DNA of 9,412 nt from Propionibacteriaceae bacterium (lineage in GTDB: Bacteria; Actinomycetota; Actinomycetes; Propionibacteriales; Propionibacteriaceae). The translations under genes were made by a program, and so were the position numbers. Each line of letters opens with the position of its first letter. Positions within the stretch are counted from its first letter, which is position 1. The stretch covers positions 1-9,412 of the forward strand of contig JAJTCL010000085.1 of assembly GCA_021323255.1 (NCBI GenBank), given 5' to 3'. Of the stretch, positions 1-7,452 are shown piece by piece. Below the pieces are notes generated by a model that did not search any database, was not told where the DNA came from, and saw nothing but the letters and a program-made list of their open reading frames with translations.

Positions 1-316
1 AAGCGCGTTCGACGAGCCCCAGGTCGGCTTTGGGATGGTTGGCGCGAATGATTTGGAAGAGCGGATCGAGCGCGGGTGTCTGCGGCCGGCTGGAACCGAA
101 GCGGGCAATTCGCTGCCGCATCTTGACGCGCTGCTGCTCGGCGCTGGCACTGATCCTGCCGGGAAGGCTAGGACCGCCGGACTCGCCGCCGCCGCTTTCA
201 TCCTCTGGGTCGGGCACGATGAGGGCGCGGCGCGGCTCATGGGCGACGTGGCCTCTGGGCCCCGGCGGCCTGGCCTCTGGGATAGACGACCGTATGGCCG
301 CCCCGTGATCGCTCAC
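1..316 (-). CDS. relA: RelA/SpoT-family (p)ppGpp synthetase/hydrolase, N-terminal fragment (runs off left edge)
   Basis: Bifunctional Rel enzymes make and degrade the stringent-response alarmone (p)ppGpp in the cytoplasm. Only the first 105 codons are in the window, reading from 316 leftwards. The first ~60 residues are low-complexity (Pro, Gly, Ser, Glu), as is usual for actinobacterial Rel. Residues ~61-105 then match the conserved entry to the hydrolase domain: a basic helix with RQRIARFG, then PALDPLFQIIRANHPKADL followed by GLVERA. The catalytic HD and synthetase motifs lie outside the window. The start is GTG at 314-316, chosen because a consensus AGGAGG (325-330) sits 8 bases upstream and because the length of the N-terminal extension fits. 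The gene follows a K+-channel gene on the same strand, 110 bp downstream of its stop, and position after secDF is normal for actinobacterial relA. I recognise the family from the short motif; the call would fail only if the rest diverges. Confidence 0.88.
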   Translation of the reverse strand, partial: MSDHGAAIRSSIPEARPPGPRGHVAHEPRRALIVPDPEDESGGGESGGPSLPGRISASAEQQRVKMRQRIARFGSSRPQTPALDPLFQIIRANHPKADLGLVERA

Positions 317-324
317 AGCGCGTT

Positions 325-330
325 CCTCCT
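325..330 (-). promoter_or_regulatory. Strong Shine-Dalgarno site of relA
   Basis: AGGAGG on the minus strand lies 8 bases before the GTG at 314-316. It decides the start of relA, which has no ATG near its N-terminus. Confidence 0.8.
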
Positions 331-342
331 CAGCAGAATGCC

Positions 343-348
343 ATTCTA
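343..348 (-). promoter_or_regulatory. Candidate -10 element (TAGAAT) of relA
   Basis: TAGAAT on the minus strand lies 27 bases before the relA start, so transcription from it would give a leader of about 20 bases that just includes the AGGAGG site. No clear -35 hexamer is seen 16-18 bases further upstream. If real, it would let relA be expressed independently of the upstream sec/channel genes. This is a motif match only. Confidence 0.35.
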
Positions 349-426
349 GACAACGAGTTGCATTGGGCAGCAGAAGTAGCCGCATAGGCAACCCTCAGCA
401 TCCCGCTGATCCCGCTCAGGTCGTCT

Positions 427-1542
427 TCAGCTTTGTTGCGCTGCTCGATTTCGCCGCGCTTCCCCCAAGGCCTGCTGCTCGACTTCCTCGGCCGCCTGCC
501 GGACCACGACGACCTGGTCTCCTCCTTCGAGTGTCGCCACCGTGGGGTCGTAGAAGCGGCGCAGGGTCTTGTTGCGAACCACCGCTATGACGCGCTCGCC
601 GTCGACCTGACTTGGTGAGCGGCCGATCTCCTCCTTGGTCACCGGCCGCTCGCTTACTTCGAGACCTTCATTGCTCGAGAGCAGGTCCTCGATGATCGTT
701 CCGAGGTTGGGGCTCACAGCTGACAGCCCAAGCAGCCGTCCAACTGCCTCTGAAGAGGTCACCACCGCGTTGGCCCCAGACTGCCGGAGCAGCGAGGCGT
801 TGTCGTCCTCGCGGACCGCCACCACAACGTGTGCGCTGGGGTTCAGCTGGCGAACGGTGAGCATGACGAGAATCGCAGAATCGTCCCGATCGACAGTGAT
901 GATCACCTCGCGTGCCTTCATGATCTCGGCTCGCCGCAGGATGTCTCGTCGAGTAGCGTCACCTTCGATAGCCGCGTAGCCGCGCATGTTCGCATCGCTG
1001 ATCGCCGAAGGCCGGCTGTCGATGATGACCACCTGGCTAGGGTTCGTGCCATTGTTGCCAAGCGTCTCCACCGCGCTTTTGCCCTTGGTGCCGAAGCCCA
1101 CGACCACGATGTGATTGCGCATTCTCTTCCTCCAGCGTGCGTCTCTGAATATGCGGCGGCCGTGGTGTGCCAGCACCTCAAGGGTCGTCCCGACCAACAA
1201 CACCAAGAATGCGATCCGCAAGGGTGTCACGACCACCGCACTCACGACCCTGGCATGCGGCGCCACCGGCGTGATGTCGCCGTAGCCCGTCGTGGTAATC
1301 GTTACGGTCGCGTAGTAGATCGCATCGATGAGATCGACTTCGCCGTCGTAGTTGTCGGTGTAGGACTCCCGGTCAAACCATACGATCAAGACCAGAATCA
1401 GCAACAACAGCAAGGCCAGCAGGCCGCGACGCAACAGCTCAACAGCCGGCCCCGCCGTATGGACGGGCAAGCTCACCAGCGCGTCGTCCGTCCGGGACCG
1501 ACTCGACCCGTCCCGGCGGCGCACCGGCTCGGTGAGGCTCAT
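427..1542 (-). CDS. Two-transmembrane K+ channel with RCK (TrkA-N/TrkA-C) regulatory domains
   Basis: This 371-residue membrane protein is predicted to be a ligand-gated potassium channel of MthK-like layout. A transmembrane helix spans ~38-55. A pore loop carries the K+ selectivity filter TTTGYGD at ~83-89, and a second transmembrane helix lies at ~98-124. The cytoplasmic RCK module starts at ~142 with a Rossmann strand, GxGxxG (GFGTKG, 149-154) and an acidic residue at the end of the second strand (D175), typical of NAD(H)- or nucleotide-binding RCK domains. A TrkA-C-like lobe lies at ~292-348 and a charged, Gln/Glu/Arg-rich tail follows. There are no voltage-sensor segments. The ATG at 1540-1542 is only 4 bases after the secF stop, and the GGAAGAAG stretch at the end of secF can serve as ribosome-binding site, so translation is probably coupled to secF. 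The ligand is unknown. Family assignment is secure; physiological role is inferred. Confidence 0.93.
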   Translation of the reverse strand: MSLTEPVRRRDGSSRSRTDDALVSLPVHTAGPAVELLRRGLLALLLLLILVLIVWFDRESYTDNYDGEVDLIDAIYYATVTITTTGYGDITPVAPHARVVSAVVVTPLRIAFLVLLVGTTLEVLAHHGRRIFRDARWRKRMRNHIVVVGFGTKGKSAVETLGNNGTNPSQVVIIDSRPSAISDANMRGYAAIEGDATRRDILRRAEIMKAREVIITVDRDDSAILVMLTVRQLNPSAHVVVAVREDDNASLLRQSGANAVVTSSEAVGRLLGLSAVSPNLGTIIEDLLSSNEGLEVSERPVTKEEIGRSPSQVDGERVIAVVRNKTLRRFYDPTVATLEGGDQVVVVRQAAEEVEQQALGEARRNRAAQQS

Positions 1543-1546
1543 CTGC

Positions 1547-2791
1547 CTACTTCTTCCGCTGGCTGCGGGGTTTATTCTGCGGCTGGGGCCGCTTGGCCGC
1601 CCCGTCGCGATGCGATCGTACGTCGGTCTTGTAGGGCACTGTCATCGGTTTGGCGCCGTTTCCGGCTGCCGCACTGGCCTTCTCTGGTTGTGCGTTGCTG
1701 GGCTCGGCATCATCAGTGGCACCGGCATCACTGGCAGCGACATCAGCGGCCAGCTGCGCGGTCGGTGCCGAGCCGGGCGTCTCGACCACACGCTCCTTCT
1801 GGCTCTCCTTGGCACGACGTGCCCGAACCCGGGCGGCCAGCTTCTTCATGTCGGGTTCGCGCTCTTTCATCTGCGCCAACAGCGGTGTCGCGATGAAGAT
1901 AGAGGAGTACGCACCGGAAACCATTCCCACAAACAGCGCCAGCGCGAGGTCCTTGAGGGGACCTTCGCCCAAGATCACCGCACCCGCGAACAGCAGCGCC
2001 ACCACCGGCAACACGCCGATTACGGTGGTGTTGATGGAGCGGACGAGTACCTGGTTGACAGCGAGATTGGCAGCTTCGGAGTAGGTCCGCGTGGTACTGG
2101 AGCGAATGTCTCGGACGTTCTCCCGTACCTTGTCGAACACGACGACGGTGTCGTAGAGCGAGTAGCCGAGGATCGTCAGCAGGCCAATCAATGTGGCCGG
2201 GGTCACCGTGAACCCCACGAGGGCGTAGATGCCGATGGTCAACATCACGTCGTGAACCAGCGCAATGAGGGCTGCGGCCGACATCTTGGCATCCCGGAAG
2301 TAGATCCCAATCACCAGCGCGACCAGTGCCAGGAAGACCGCTAGCGCAATGAGTGCGCGCTCAGTGATCTGGCCGCCCCAAGAAGCGCCGATCAGACTGT
2401 AGGCGACCTGGTCTGGATTGATGCCAACCTCGTCGGCGATCGCGGCCCGTACTTTGGGCACTTCTTCGGTCGGATCGAGGGTGCGGGTTTGCACCCTGAC
2501 CTGGTTGTCGCCAATGGTGTTGACAATTGCTTCGTCAAGGTCAGAGACGCCGGAATTTCCGAGCGCCTCCCGCATCGAGTCAACGGTCTGCGCGTTGACT
2601 TGAGTGGGCGCCTTGAAGTCGGCACCGCCACTGAATTCGATGCCAAAGTCCAGCCCCCGCCAAATCAGGGAGATGAGCGCAATGGCGATCAGAATGGCCG
2701 ACAGGATGTACCAGCGACGACGATGCCCGATGAAGTCATAAGAAATCTCGCCGGTATAGAGGCGATGCCCGATCGTGGCCAGCTTCGACAT
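1547..2791 (-). CDS. secF: Protein translocase subunit SecF
   Basis: SecF pairs with SecD in the membrane and uses the proton motive force to pull exported proteins off the SecYEG channel. The protein has 414 residues. A first membrane helix lies at ~27-45, followed by the SecF signature GLDFGIEFSGG (47-56, preceded by R45), an extracytoplasmic P1 domain to ~143, five more membrane helices (~146-164, 170-192, 197-217, 252-272, 283-305) and the conserved LGYSLYDTVVVFDKVREN at 208-225. The cytoplasmic tail from ~306 is about 108 residues, long for SecF, Ala/Pro-rich, and ends in a basic stretch (RSQRKK). The ATG (2789-2791) shares one base with the secD stop (TGATG), indicating translational coupling. 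The next gene, a K+ channel, starts 4 bases after the secF stop. Confidence 0.97.
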   Translation of the reverse strand: MSKLATIGHRLYTGEISYDFIGHRRRWYILSAILIAIALISLIWRGLDFGIEFSGGADFKAPTQVNAQTVDSMREALGNSGVSDLDEAIVNTIGDNQVRVQTRTLDPTEEVPKVRAAIADEVGINPDQVAYSLIGASWGGQITERALIALAVFLALVALVIGIYFRDAKMSAAALIALVHDVMLTIGIYALVGFTVTPATLIGLLTILGYSLYDTVVVFDKVRENVRDIRSSTTRTYSEAANLAVNQVLVRSINTTVIGVLPVVALLFAGAVILGEGPLKDLALALFVGMVSGAYSSIFIATPLLAQMKEREPDMKKLAARVRARRAKESQKERVVETPGSAPTAQLAADVAASDAGATDDAEPSNAQPEKASAAAGNGAKPMTVPYKTDVRSHRDGAAKRPQPQNKPRSQRKK

Positions 2792-4530
2792 CAGGCTCCC
2801 TCCTCGCTGACGACTGCTGGACGCGGCACAACAGGACGACGAGAACGTGAGCCAGGCAGTGCCTGCACACCGAGGTGTTCCGGATCGAGCCCGGAGAGCC
2901 TGTGGCCACCGCCGAAGAACTTGGTGCGCGCCAGCAGAGTCATCAGCGGTTTGGTGAAGAGGAAGACCACCACTACATCGATCAGTGTGGTGAGGCCGAG
3001 CGTGAAGGCGAAACCCTTCACTGATCCGATTGCCAGTACGAACAACACCAGCGCCGATAGCAAGGACACCGTGTCCGCGATCAAGATCGTCTGTCGGGCT
3101 CGCCGCCAGCCCGTCTCCACCGCCGTTCGCAGGCTACGTCCTTCGCGGACCTCGTCACGGATGCGCTCGAAAAAGATCACGAAACTGTCCGCGGTGATGC
3201 CGATGGCCACGATGATGCCGGCGATGCCCGGAAGGTTCAGGGCGAAGCCGACCGAGCTGCCGAGTAACACGACGCAGGCGTAGGTGAGGATCGCGGCAAT
3301 GCCGAGCGAGGCAACCACGACGATCCCCAGGCCGCGGTAATACCAGAAGCAGTAACCGACCACCAGAATGAGCCCGACGATGCCGGCGATGATGCCAGCC
3401 CGCAGCTGCTCGCCGCCCAAGGTGGCGGAGACGTTGCTGACCTCCGAAACATCGAAGGCCAGTGGCAGGGCGCCGTACTTCAAGACGTTGGCCAGCTCAG
3501 TAGCGCTCTTCTGAGTGAAGTTGCCGGAGATCTCGGCTCGACCGCCAGGTATCGCTTCATTGACCGATGGCGCTGAAATGGATACTCCGTCCAAAACGAT
3601 GGCGAAGCGGTTCTGCGGCTCGCTCTTCTGGGAGATCTCCCGCGTTGCCTGCTCGAACGCCGCCCCGCCCTCGGAGTTGAACTCCAGGTTGACGACCCAA
3701 TTGACATTGTTCTGCGGAATGCCGGCTACGGCCGTTGCCAGCTGGTTCCCCTCGATCAGTGTCGGCCCAAGCAGGTATTTCTCGTTCTTCTCCTGGTTGC
3801 AGGCGAACAGGCCCTGGTCAGCAACATCGTTCACCTGAGTTTCGCAGGTGAATTCAGCGAACGCCGTCTGGCACGCCTCGGTTGGCTGCCATTCCAGCGC
3901 TTTGTCCGGTGGCGTCCCCTGGCCGTCGGCCGGAACGCACGCCTTGTCCAACGGCACCGGTGGCGCGGTCGGCAGGGCCGGCAGCGGCTTGTTGTTGCCA
4001 GTGCCACTTGGCTCCGTGCTGGCCGGTGCGCTCGGCTCGTCGGACGGCGCCTGGGCGGTCTCCGAGGCGCCGGCAGTGGGCTCATCGCTCGGCGCCGTTG
4101 TCGCTGACTGGGTAGGTTCACTTGTCGCCGTCGGCGTCGGCTCAGGTGGTTGCACCTGCTCGGCGGCGTACACCGCCCGGAACCGCAAGACAGCGGTCTG
4201 GCCCACGAGCCGGACCAACTCGTCCTGCTGCACGTTCGGCACCGTGACGATGATCTGGTTGTCACCGGCGGTGGTTACCTCGGACTCGCCGACGCCCAGG
4301 CTGTCCACCCGGCTTTGGATGATCGTCTTGGCGAGCTGCAGGCTGTTGGGATCCACCGTCCCGGTACCGGTGGTGTTCGTGGCCGTCAAGGTGATGGTGG
4401 TACCGCCCCGAAGGTCCAGGCCGAGCTTTGGTGTCCACGTCCCGCTGACCGCCATCAGGGTGATCAGTCCAGCCACCAAGACAGCCAACACGATCAAGGT
4501 GCGGCCCGGGTGACCAGTCGTCGTTGCCAC
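2791..4530 (-). CDS. secD: Protein translocase subunit SecD
   Basis: SecD is the larger half of the SecDF complex that promotes late steps of Sec export. The protein has 579 residues. The first membrane helix is at ~10-29, followed by the family motif LGLDLRGGT (36-44) and the P1 domain, which carries a long Pro/Ser/Thr/Glu-rich insert at ~127-195 and four cysteines (C198, C220, C229, C244) on the extracytoplasmic side. The domain closes with KYGALPLAF (351-359). Five further membrane helices occupy ~376-535, including AIGITADSFVIFFERIRDE at 442-460. The tail is short and basic. The start is GTG (4528-4530), 30 bases after the yajC stop, with AGGAAA about 10 bases upstream; it places the first helix at a normal distance from the N-terminus. 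The stop overlaps the secF ATG by one base. Confidence 0.97.
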   Translation of the reverse strand: MATTTGHPGRTLIVLAVLVAGLITLMAVSGTWTPKLGLDLRGGTTITLTATNTTGTGTVDPNSLQLAKTIIQSRVDSLGVGESEVTTAGDNQIIVTVPNVQQDELVRLVGQTAVLRFRAVYAAEQVQPPEPTPTATSEPTQSATTAPSDEPTAGASETAQAPSDEPSAPASTEPSGTGNNKPLPALPTAPPVPLDKACVPADGQGTPPDKALEWQPTEACQTAFAEFTCETQVNDVADQGLFACNQEKNEKYLLGPTLIEGNQLATAVAGIPQNNVNWVVNLEFNSEGGAAFEQATREISQKSEPQNRFAIVLDGVSISAPSVNEAIPGGRAEISGNFTQKSATELANVLKYGALPLAFDVSEVSNVSATLGGEQLRAGIIAGIVGLILVVGYCFWYYRGLGIVVVASLGIAAILTYACVVLLGSSVGFALNLPGIAGIIVAIGITADSFVIFFERIRDEVREGRSLRTAVETGWRRARQTILIADTVSLLSALVLFVLAIGSVKGFAFTLGLTTLIDVVVVFLFTKPLMTLLARTKFFGGGHRLSGLDPEHLGVQALPGSRSRRPVVPRPAVVSEEGA

Positions 4531-4560
4531 TCGCGTGTGTTTCCTAGCTACGGGGAAGAA

Positions 4561-5004
4561 TCAGTTAGCAGTCGGAGGCTTCGAGTCGCGGGGGATCGAT
4601 GACGAGTCAGGCTCAGCGACAGGTTCGGTACCGGTCACCGACTTCGGCTCCTCGAGAGGACGCTCAGTTTGCAGCTCAATCGGCTCATCCGAGGAGAGCA
4701 CCTGCTCCTCGAGTTCGTCCTCCTCCTCGAGACTGTCCTCGTCATCCTCGGTGACGATCTTCGAGATCGCCTGCTTGAGCACGGTGAGCTCGGCGCCGGG
4801 CGAGATCTCCAGCACAACTTGTCTCGGGCCTACCGACACGACTGTGCCGAACAGGCCGCTGCCGAGCATCACCCTGCTGCCTGGGCTGACTGAATTCATG
4901 GTCTGTTGCAGGGCTTGCTGACGCTTCCGCTGTGGCCGCAAGATCAAGAAATAGAAGGCCGCCACCAGGAGGGCGATGAAGATCAGGGTCGAGTATTGCT
5001 GCAT
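4561..5004 (-). CDS. yajC: YajC, Sec translocon accessory subunit
   Basis: YajC is a small single-pass membrane protein that associates with SecDF and SecYEG. The 147-residue product has one N-terminal membrane helix (~5-22), the family-typical LRPQRKRQQ right after it (22-30), and the conserved soluble core containing PGSRVMLGSGLFGTVVSV (41-58) and EISPGAELTVLKQAI (66-80). From ~86 on it has a strongly acidic tail of about 60 residues with runs of Glu/Asp, clearly longer than in the ~110-residue E. coli protein. The ATG at 5002-5004 has only a closely spaced GGAG (2-base gap) in front of it, but no better in-frame start exists and the helix begins at once. It is the first gene of the yajC-secD-secF run, 176 bp after ruvB. 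Confidence 0.95.
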   Translation of the reverse strand: MQQYSTLIFIALLVAAFYFLILRPQRKRQQALQQTMNSVSPGSRVMLGSGLFGTVVSVGPRQVVLEISPGAELTVLKQAISKIVTEDDEDSLEEEDELEEQVLSSDEPIELQTERPLEEPKSVTGTEPVAEPDSSSIPRDSKPPTAN

Positions 5005-5110
5005 TGCTCCGGCATCCGATTGTTGAGGGTGCTGCGCTCCTGCGCAGTACCGATGAGTTGTTCCCTGTGGCTCAGTCTTGCGACCTCTGCTGAAAGAAAC
5101 CGACCGCCGT

Positions 5111-5116
5111 ACTCTA
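5111..5116 (-). promoter_or_regulatory. Weak -10-like hexamer upstream of yajC (TAGAGT)
   Basis: The 176-bp ruvB-yajC gap is large enough for a promoter. TAGAGT on the minus strand is the best -10 resemblance in its middle; TACGAT at 5140-5145 is an alternative. Neither has a convincing -35 partner at normal spacing. Confidence 0.22.
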
Positions 5117-5140
5117 CCTAGTCTGCGACGAAAACCTGCA

Positions 5141-5156
5141 TCGTACGACCGATCGG
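5141..5156. repeat. Two abutting 8-bp palindromes in the ruvB-yajC gap
   Basis: TCGTACGA (5141-5148) is followed without a gap by CCGATCGG (5149-5156). Each is perfectly self-complementary. They lie upstream of yajC and downstream of ruvB. They could be an operator or chance in G+C-rich DNA; no known regulator is matched. Confidence 0.4.
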
Positions 5157-5166
5157 ACAGCCCGGA

Positions 5167-5182
5167 GAGCTGCGCCCAGCTC
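5167..5182 (-). terminator. Hairpin overlapping the ruvB stop codon, possible terminator
   Basis: On the minus strand GAGCTG and CAGCTC form a perfect 6-bp stem around a 4-base GGCG loop; the first arm takes in two bases of the ruvB TGA. No U-run follows, so it is not a classical intrinsic terminator. It is the only stem-loop near the end of the ruvCAB run. Confidence 0.25.
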
Positions 5183-6239
5183 AGCCGAAGAGGTCAGGTG
5201 CGACCTCGACGCCAGGTGAGGGACTCGGAGGTGTCAGCCCCAGGTGACGCCAGGCGGCAGGCGTCGCGACCCGGCCGCGCTGGGTACGCATCAAGAAACC
5301 CTGCCGGACCAGGAACGGCTCCGCGACCTCTTCGACGGTTTCGCGCTCTTCGCCGACCGAGATGGCGAGCGTCGACAGTCCGACCGGACCACCGCCGAAC
5401 CTGCGGCACACCGCCTCCAGTACCAAGCGGTCCAGCCGATCGAGACCACGTTCATCCACCTCGTAGAGCTGAAGTGCATCCCGGGCGACCGATAGCGTCA
5501 CGCGGCCATCCGCTCGGACCTGGGCATAGTCGCGTACCCGGCGCAGCAGCCGATTCGCGATACGTGGAGTACCGCGGGACCGGTGCGCGATCTCGGTGGC
5601 ACCAGTTGGCTCCAGCGGAACCTCCAGCAGCTCTGCCGAACGGTGCAGGATGTGCTCCAATGCGGCAGGGTGGTAGAAGTCGAGTTGTGCAGTGAAGCCA
5701 AAACGGTCACGCAGCGGACCTGGCAGCAGCCCAGCGCGGGTGGTGGCCCCAACCAGGGTGAAGCGCGGAATTTCCAGCGGGATCGCGGTTGCTCCCGGCC
5801 CTTTGCCGACAACAACATCCACCCGGAAGTCCTCCATCGCGAGGTAGAGCATTTCCTCGGCCGGGCGGGACATGCGGTGGATCTCATCGAGGAAGAAGAC
5901 TTCGCCATGGACAAGTCCAGACAGGATCGCAGCCAGGTCGCCGGCATGTTGGATGGCCGGACCGCTTGAGATCCGCAGCGGCGCATTCATCTCGCTGGCG
6001 ATGATCATTGCCAGGGTTGTCTTGCCGAGGCCCGGCGGGCCGGACAGCAGAACGTGGTCGGGTACACCCCCGCGGTGCCGGGCTGCCTCAAGCACTAAAC
6101 CGAGCTGGTCGCTGACCCGGGGCTGACCCTCGAACTCGGCTAGCGTGCCGGGCCGCAGCGCCGATTCGGCGGCGCGCTCATCGGGATCGGCGTAGGGACG
6201 CACTAGTCCGGCGAGGTCGTTGTCGCTCACATGACTCAC
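5181..6239 (-). CDS. ruvB: RuvB, Holliday-junction branch-migration motor ATPase
   Basis: RuvB is the AAA+ helicase that, docked by RuvA, drives branch migration of Holliday junctions during recombination repair. The 352-residue length is normal for the family. Visible motifs: an N-terminal LRPGTLAEFEGQ (28-39), Walker A GPPGLGKT (67-74), Walker B FFLDEIHR (115-122), sensor 1 GATTRAG (164-170), the arginine finger within RDRFG (177-181), sensor 2 GTPRIANRLLRRVRD (223-237), and the C-terminal winged-helix domain (~265-333) with GGPVGLSTLA and GFLMRTQRGR. No key residue is missing. The ATG at 6237-6239 is 10 bases after the ruvA stop, so it belongs to the ruvCAB transcription unit and should share its SOS control. 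Confidence 0.98.
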   Translation of the reverse strand: MSHVSDNDLAGLVRPYADPDERAAESALRPGTLAEFEGQPRVSDQLGLVLEAARHRGGVPDHVLLSGPPGLGKTTLAMIIASEMNAPLRISSGPAIQHAGDLAAILSGLVHGEVFFLDEIHRMSRPAEEMLYLAMEDFRVDVVVGKGPGATAIPLEIPRFTLVGATTRAGLLPGPLRDRFGFTAQLDFYHPAALEHILHRSAELLEVPLEPTGATEIAHRSRGTPRIANRLLRRVRDYAQVRADGRVTLSVARDALQLYEVDERGLDRLDRLVLEAVCRRFGGGPVGLSTLAISVGEERETVEEVAEPFLVRQGFLMRTQRGRVATPAAWRHLGLTPPSPSPGVEVAPDLFG

Positions 6240-6249
6240 CCGGACTCTG

Positions 6250-6855
6250 CTACTTCCGAGCCAAACTCTGGAGTGCGGCCCGCATCAAGACCGCGACATT
6301 GACCTGCGGGTCCTCACGCGCCAGATACTCCACCTCCTCACAGGCCGACTCGGCGTCCCGAGCCGACCAACCCAGGCCCTGCAGTCCCTGCGTCACCTGC
6401 GCTCGCCAGGCCGTTGACGACTCCAACGCGGGTGCTGGTGGATCAGCGTGGCCAACCGCGTTGATCTTGTCCTTGAGCTCGATCACGATGCGTTGCGCGC
6501 CCTTGCGACCCACGCCGGGCACCTTGCACAGCTGCACCAGATTCTCTGTGGCAATCGCATTGCGCAGCTCATCAGGACTGAGCACTGCCAGGGCAGCCTG
6601 GGCCAACTTGGGCCCGACTCCGGTAGCTGTCAGCAACAGCTCGAAGAACTCACGCTCATCGGTCGAGGCGAACCCGTAGAGGGTGAGCGAGTCCTCGCGC
6701 ACAATGAGCGACGTCGCCAGCGTTGCCTGCTGTCCGAGCCGGAGCCCCGCTACCGTGCTCGGGCTGCAGACCGCCTGAACGCCCAAACCGCCCACCTCGA
6801 TCACCGCTGACGTTGGGCCGATCTGTGCGACCAAGCCGGTGAGCTGCGCGATCAC
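6250..6855 (-). CDS. ruvA: RuvA, Holliday-junction DNA-binding subunit
   Basis: RuvA tetramers hold the four-way junction in square-planar form and load RuvB rings. The 201-residue protein shows the expected three parts: an N-terminal OB-fold (~1-64, starting MIAQLTGLV), tandem helix-hairpin-helix DNA-binding motifs (ATGVGPKLAQAAL at ~77-89 and VPGVGRKGAQRIVIEL at ~112-127), a flexible Pro/Ala linker (~134-147), and the C-terminal RuvB-contacting domain (~150-198). The start is GTG (6853-6855) and overlaps the ruvC stop as GTGA, a 4-base overlap that indicates translational coupling. ruvB follows 10 bases downstream. Confidence 0.97.
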   Translation of the reverse strand: MIAQLTGLVAQIGPTSAVIEVGGLGVQAVCSPSTVAGLRLGQQATLATSLIVREDSLTLYGFASTDEREFFELLLTATGVGPKLAQAALAVLSPDELRNAIATENLVQLCKVPGVGRKGAQRIVIELKDKINAVGHADPPAPALESSTAWRAQVTQGLQGLGWSARDAESACEEVEYLAREDPQVNVAVLMRAALQSLARK

Positions 6856-7427
6856 GCCTCTCCCCTGCAGGGTTCACGGGAGCGGCGAAAGGAACCACGC
6901 TGCCGCTTGGCTTGCTCGGCCGCAGCCTCGACCGCCGCGTTCAGCCGAGTTGTCGTGCTGCCCCGCCAGACATGACAGATCGCAAGCGCGAGTGCATCCG
7001 CCGCATCGGGTGGCTTAGGTGGGTCCTCGAGCTTGAGAATCTTCGTCACCATCGCTCCGACCTGTTCCTTTGGGGCACGGCCCGAGCCGGTGATGGCGGC
7101 CTTGACTTCGCTGGGGGTGTGCAGGCTCACCGGAATTCCATGCTTCGCGGACACGAGCATCGCTACTCCAGCAGCCTGGGCGGTGCCCATCACCGTTTGC
7201 ACATTGTGCTGAGCGAAGACACGTTCAATGGCGACCGCGGTCGGCCGGTAACGGGAAACCCAGGCTTCGATGATCTCTTCGATCGCCAGCAGGCGACGGG
7301 CGATATCCAGCTCCGCTGGCGTACCGATGACATCGAAGGCGACCATCAGCGGCTGGCGGCCGGGAACGCCATCGACCACGCCGAGGCCGCATCGGGTCAG
7401 GCCCGGGTCAATTCCCAGCACCCGCAT
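6852..7427 (-). CDS. ruvC: RuvC, Holliday-junction resolvase
   Basis: RuvC is the dimeric nuclease that cuts Holliday junctions symmetrically after RuvAB branch migration. The 191-residue protein has the four acidic metal-binding residues of the RNase H-like fold: D7 in GIDPGLTRCG, E68 in VAIERVF, and D141 and D144 in PPDAADALALAICH. The ATG at 7425-7427 was chosen because MRVLGIDPG is the conserved family start and a GGGGAG element sits just upstream. A longer frame reaching back to 7574 would add 49 residues unlike the family and would run through the SOS box. The C-terminal ~35 residues are a basic, poorly conserved extension. The stop overlaps the GTG start of ruvA. Confidence 0.97.
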   Translation of the reverse strand: MRVLGIDPGLTRCGLGVVDGVPGRQPLMVAFDVIGTPAELDIARRLLAIEEIIEAWVSRYRPTAVAIERVFAQHNVQTVMGTAQAAGVAMLVSAKHGIPVSLHTPSEVKAAITGSGRAPKEQVGAMVTKILKLEDPPKPPDAADALALAICHVWRGSTTTRLNAAVEAAAEQAKRQRGSFRRSREPCRGEA

Positions 7428-7452
7428 GCGCTCCCCTAGGTGTCGCGTGACC

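Noticed and set aside
35..349. Plus-strand open frames at the left edge
   Set aside because: The minus strand there encodes a recognisable Rel N-terminus behind a strong ribosome-binding site.
829..1896. Long plus-strand open frame (355 codons) opposite the channel gene and the end of secF
   Set aside because: It is rich in His, Arg and Gln with no family likeness and lies antisense to two well-supported genes; this is a codon-bias shadow in G+C-rich DNA.
1532..2344. Plus-strand open frame of 270 codons opposite secF
   Set aside because: Low-complexity His/Arg/Gly composition, no ribosome-binding site, fully antisense to secF.
2489..3283. Plus-strand open frame across the secF-secD junction
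   Set aside because: Antisense to two conserved genes and without any recognisable domain.
3848..4513. Plus-strand open frame of 221 codons opposite secD
   Set aside because: Mirrors the Pro/Ser/Thr-rich SecD insert; antisense artefact.
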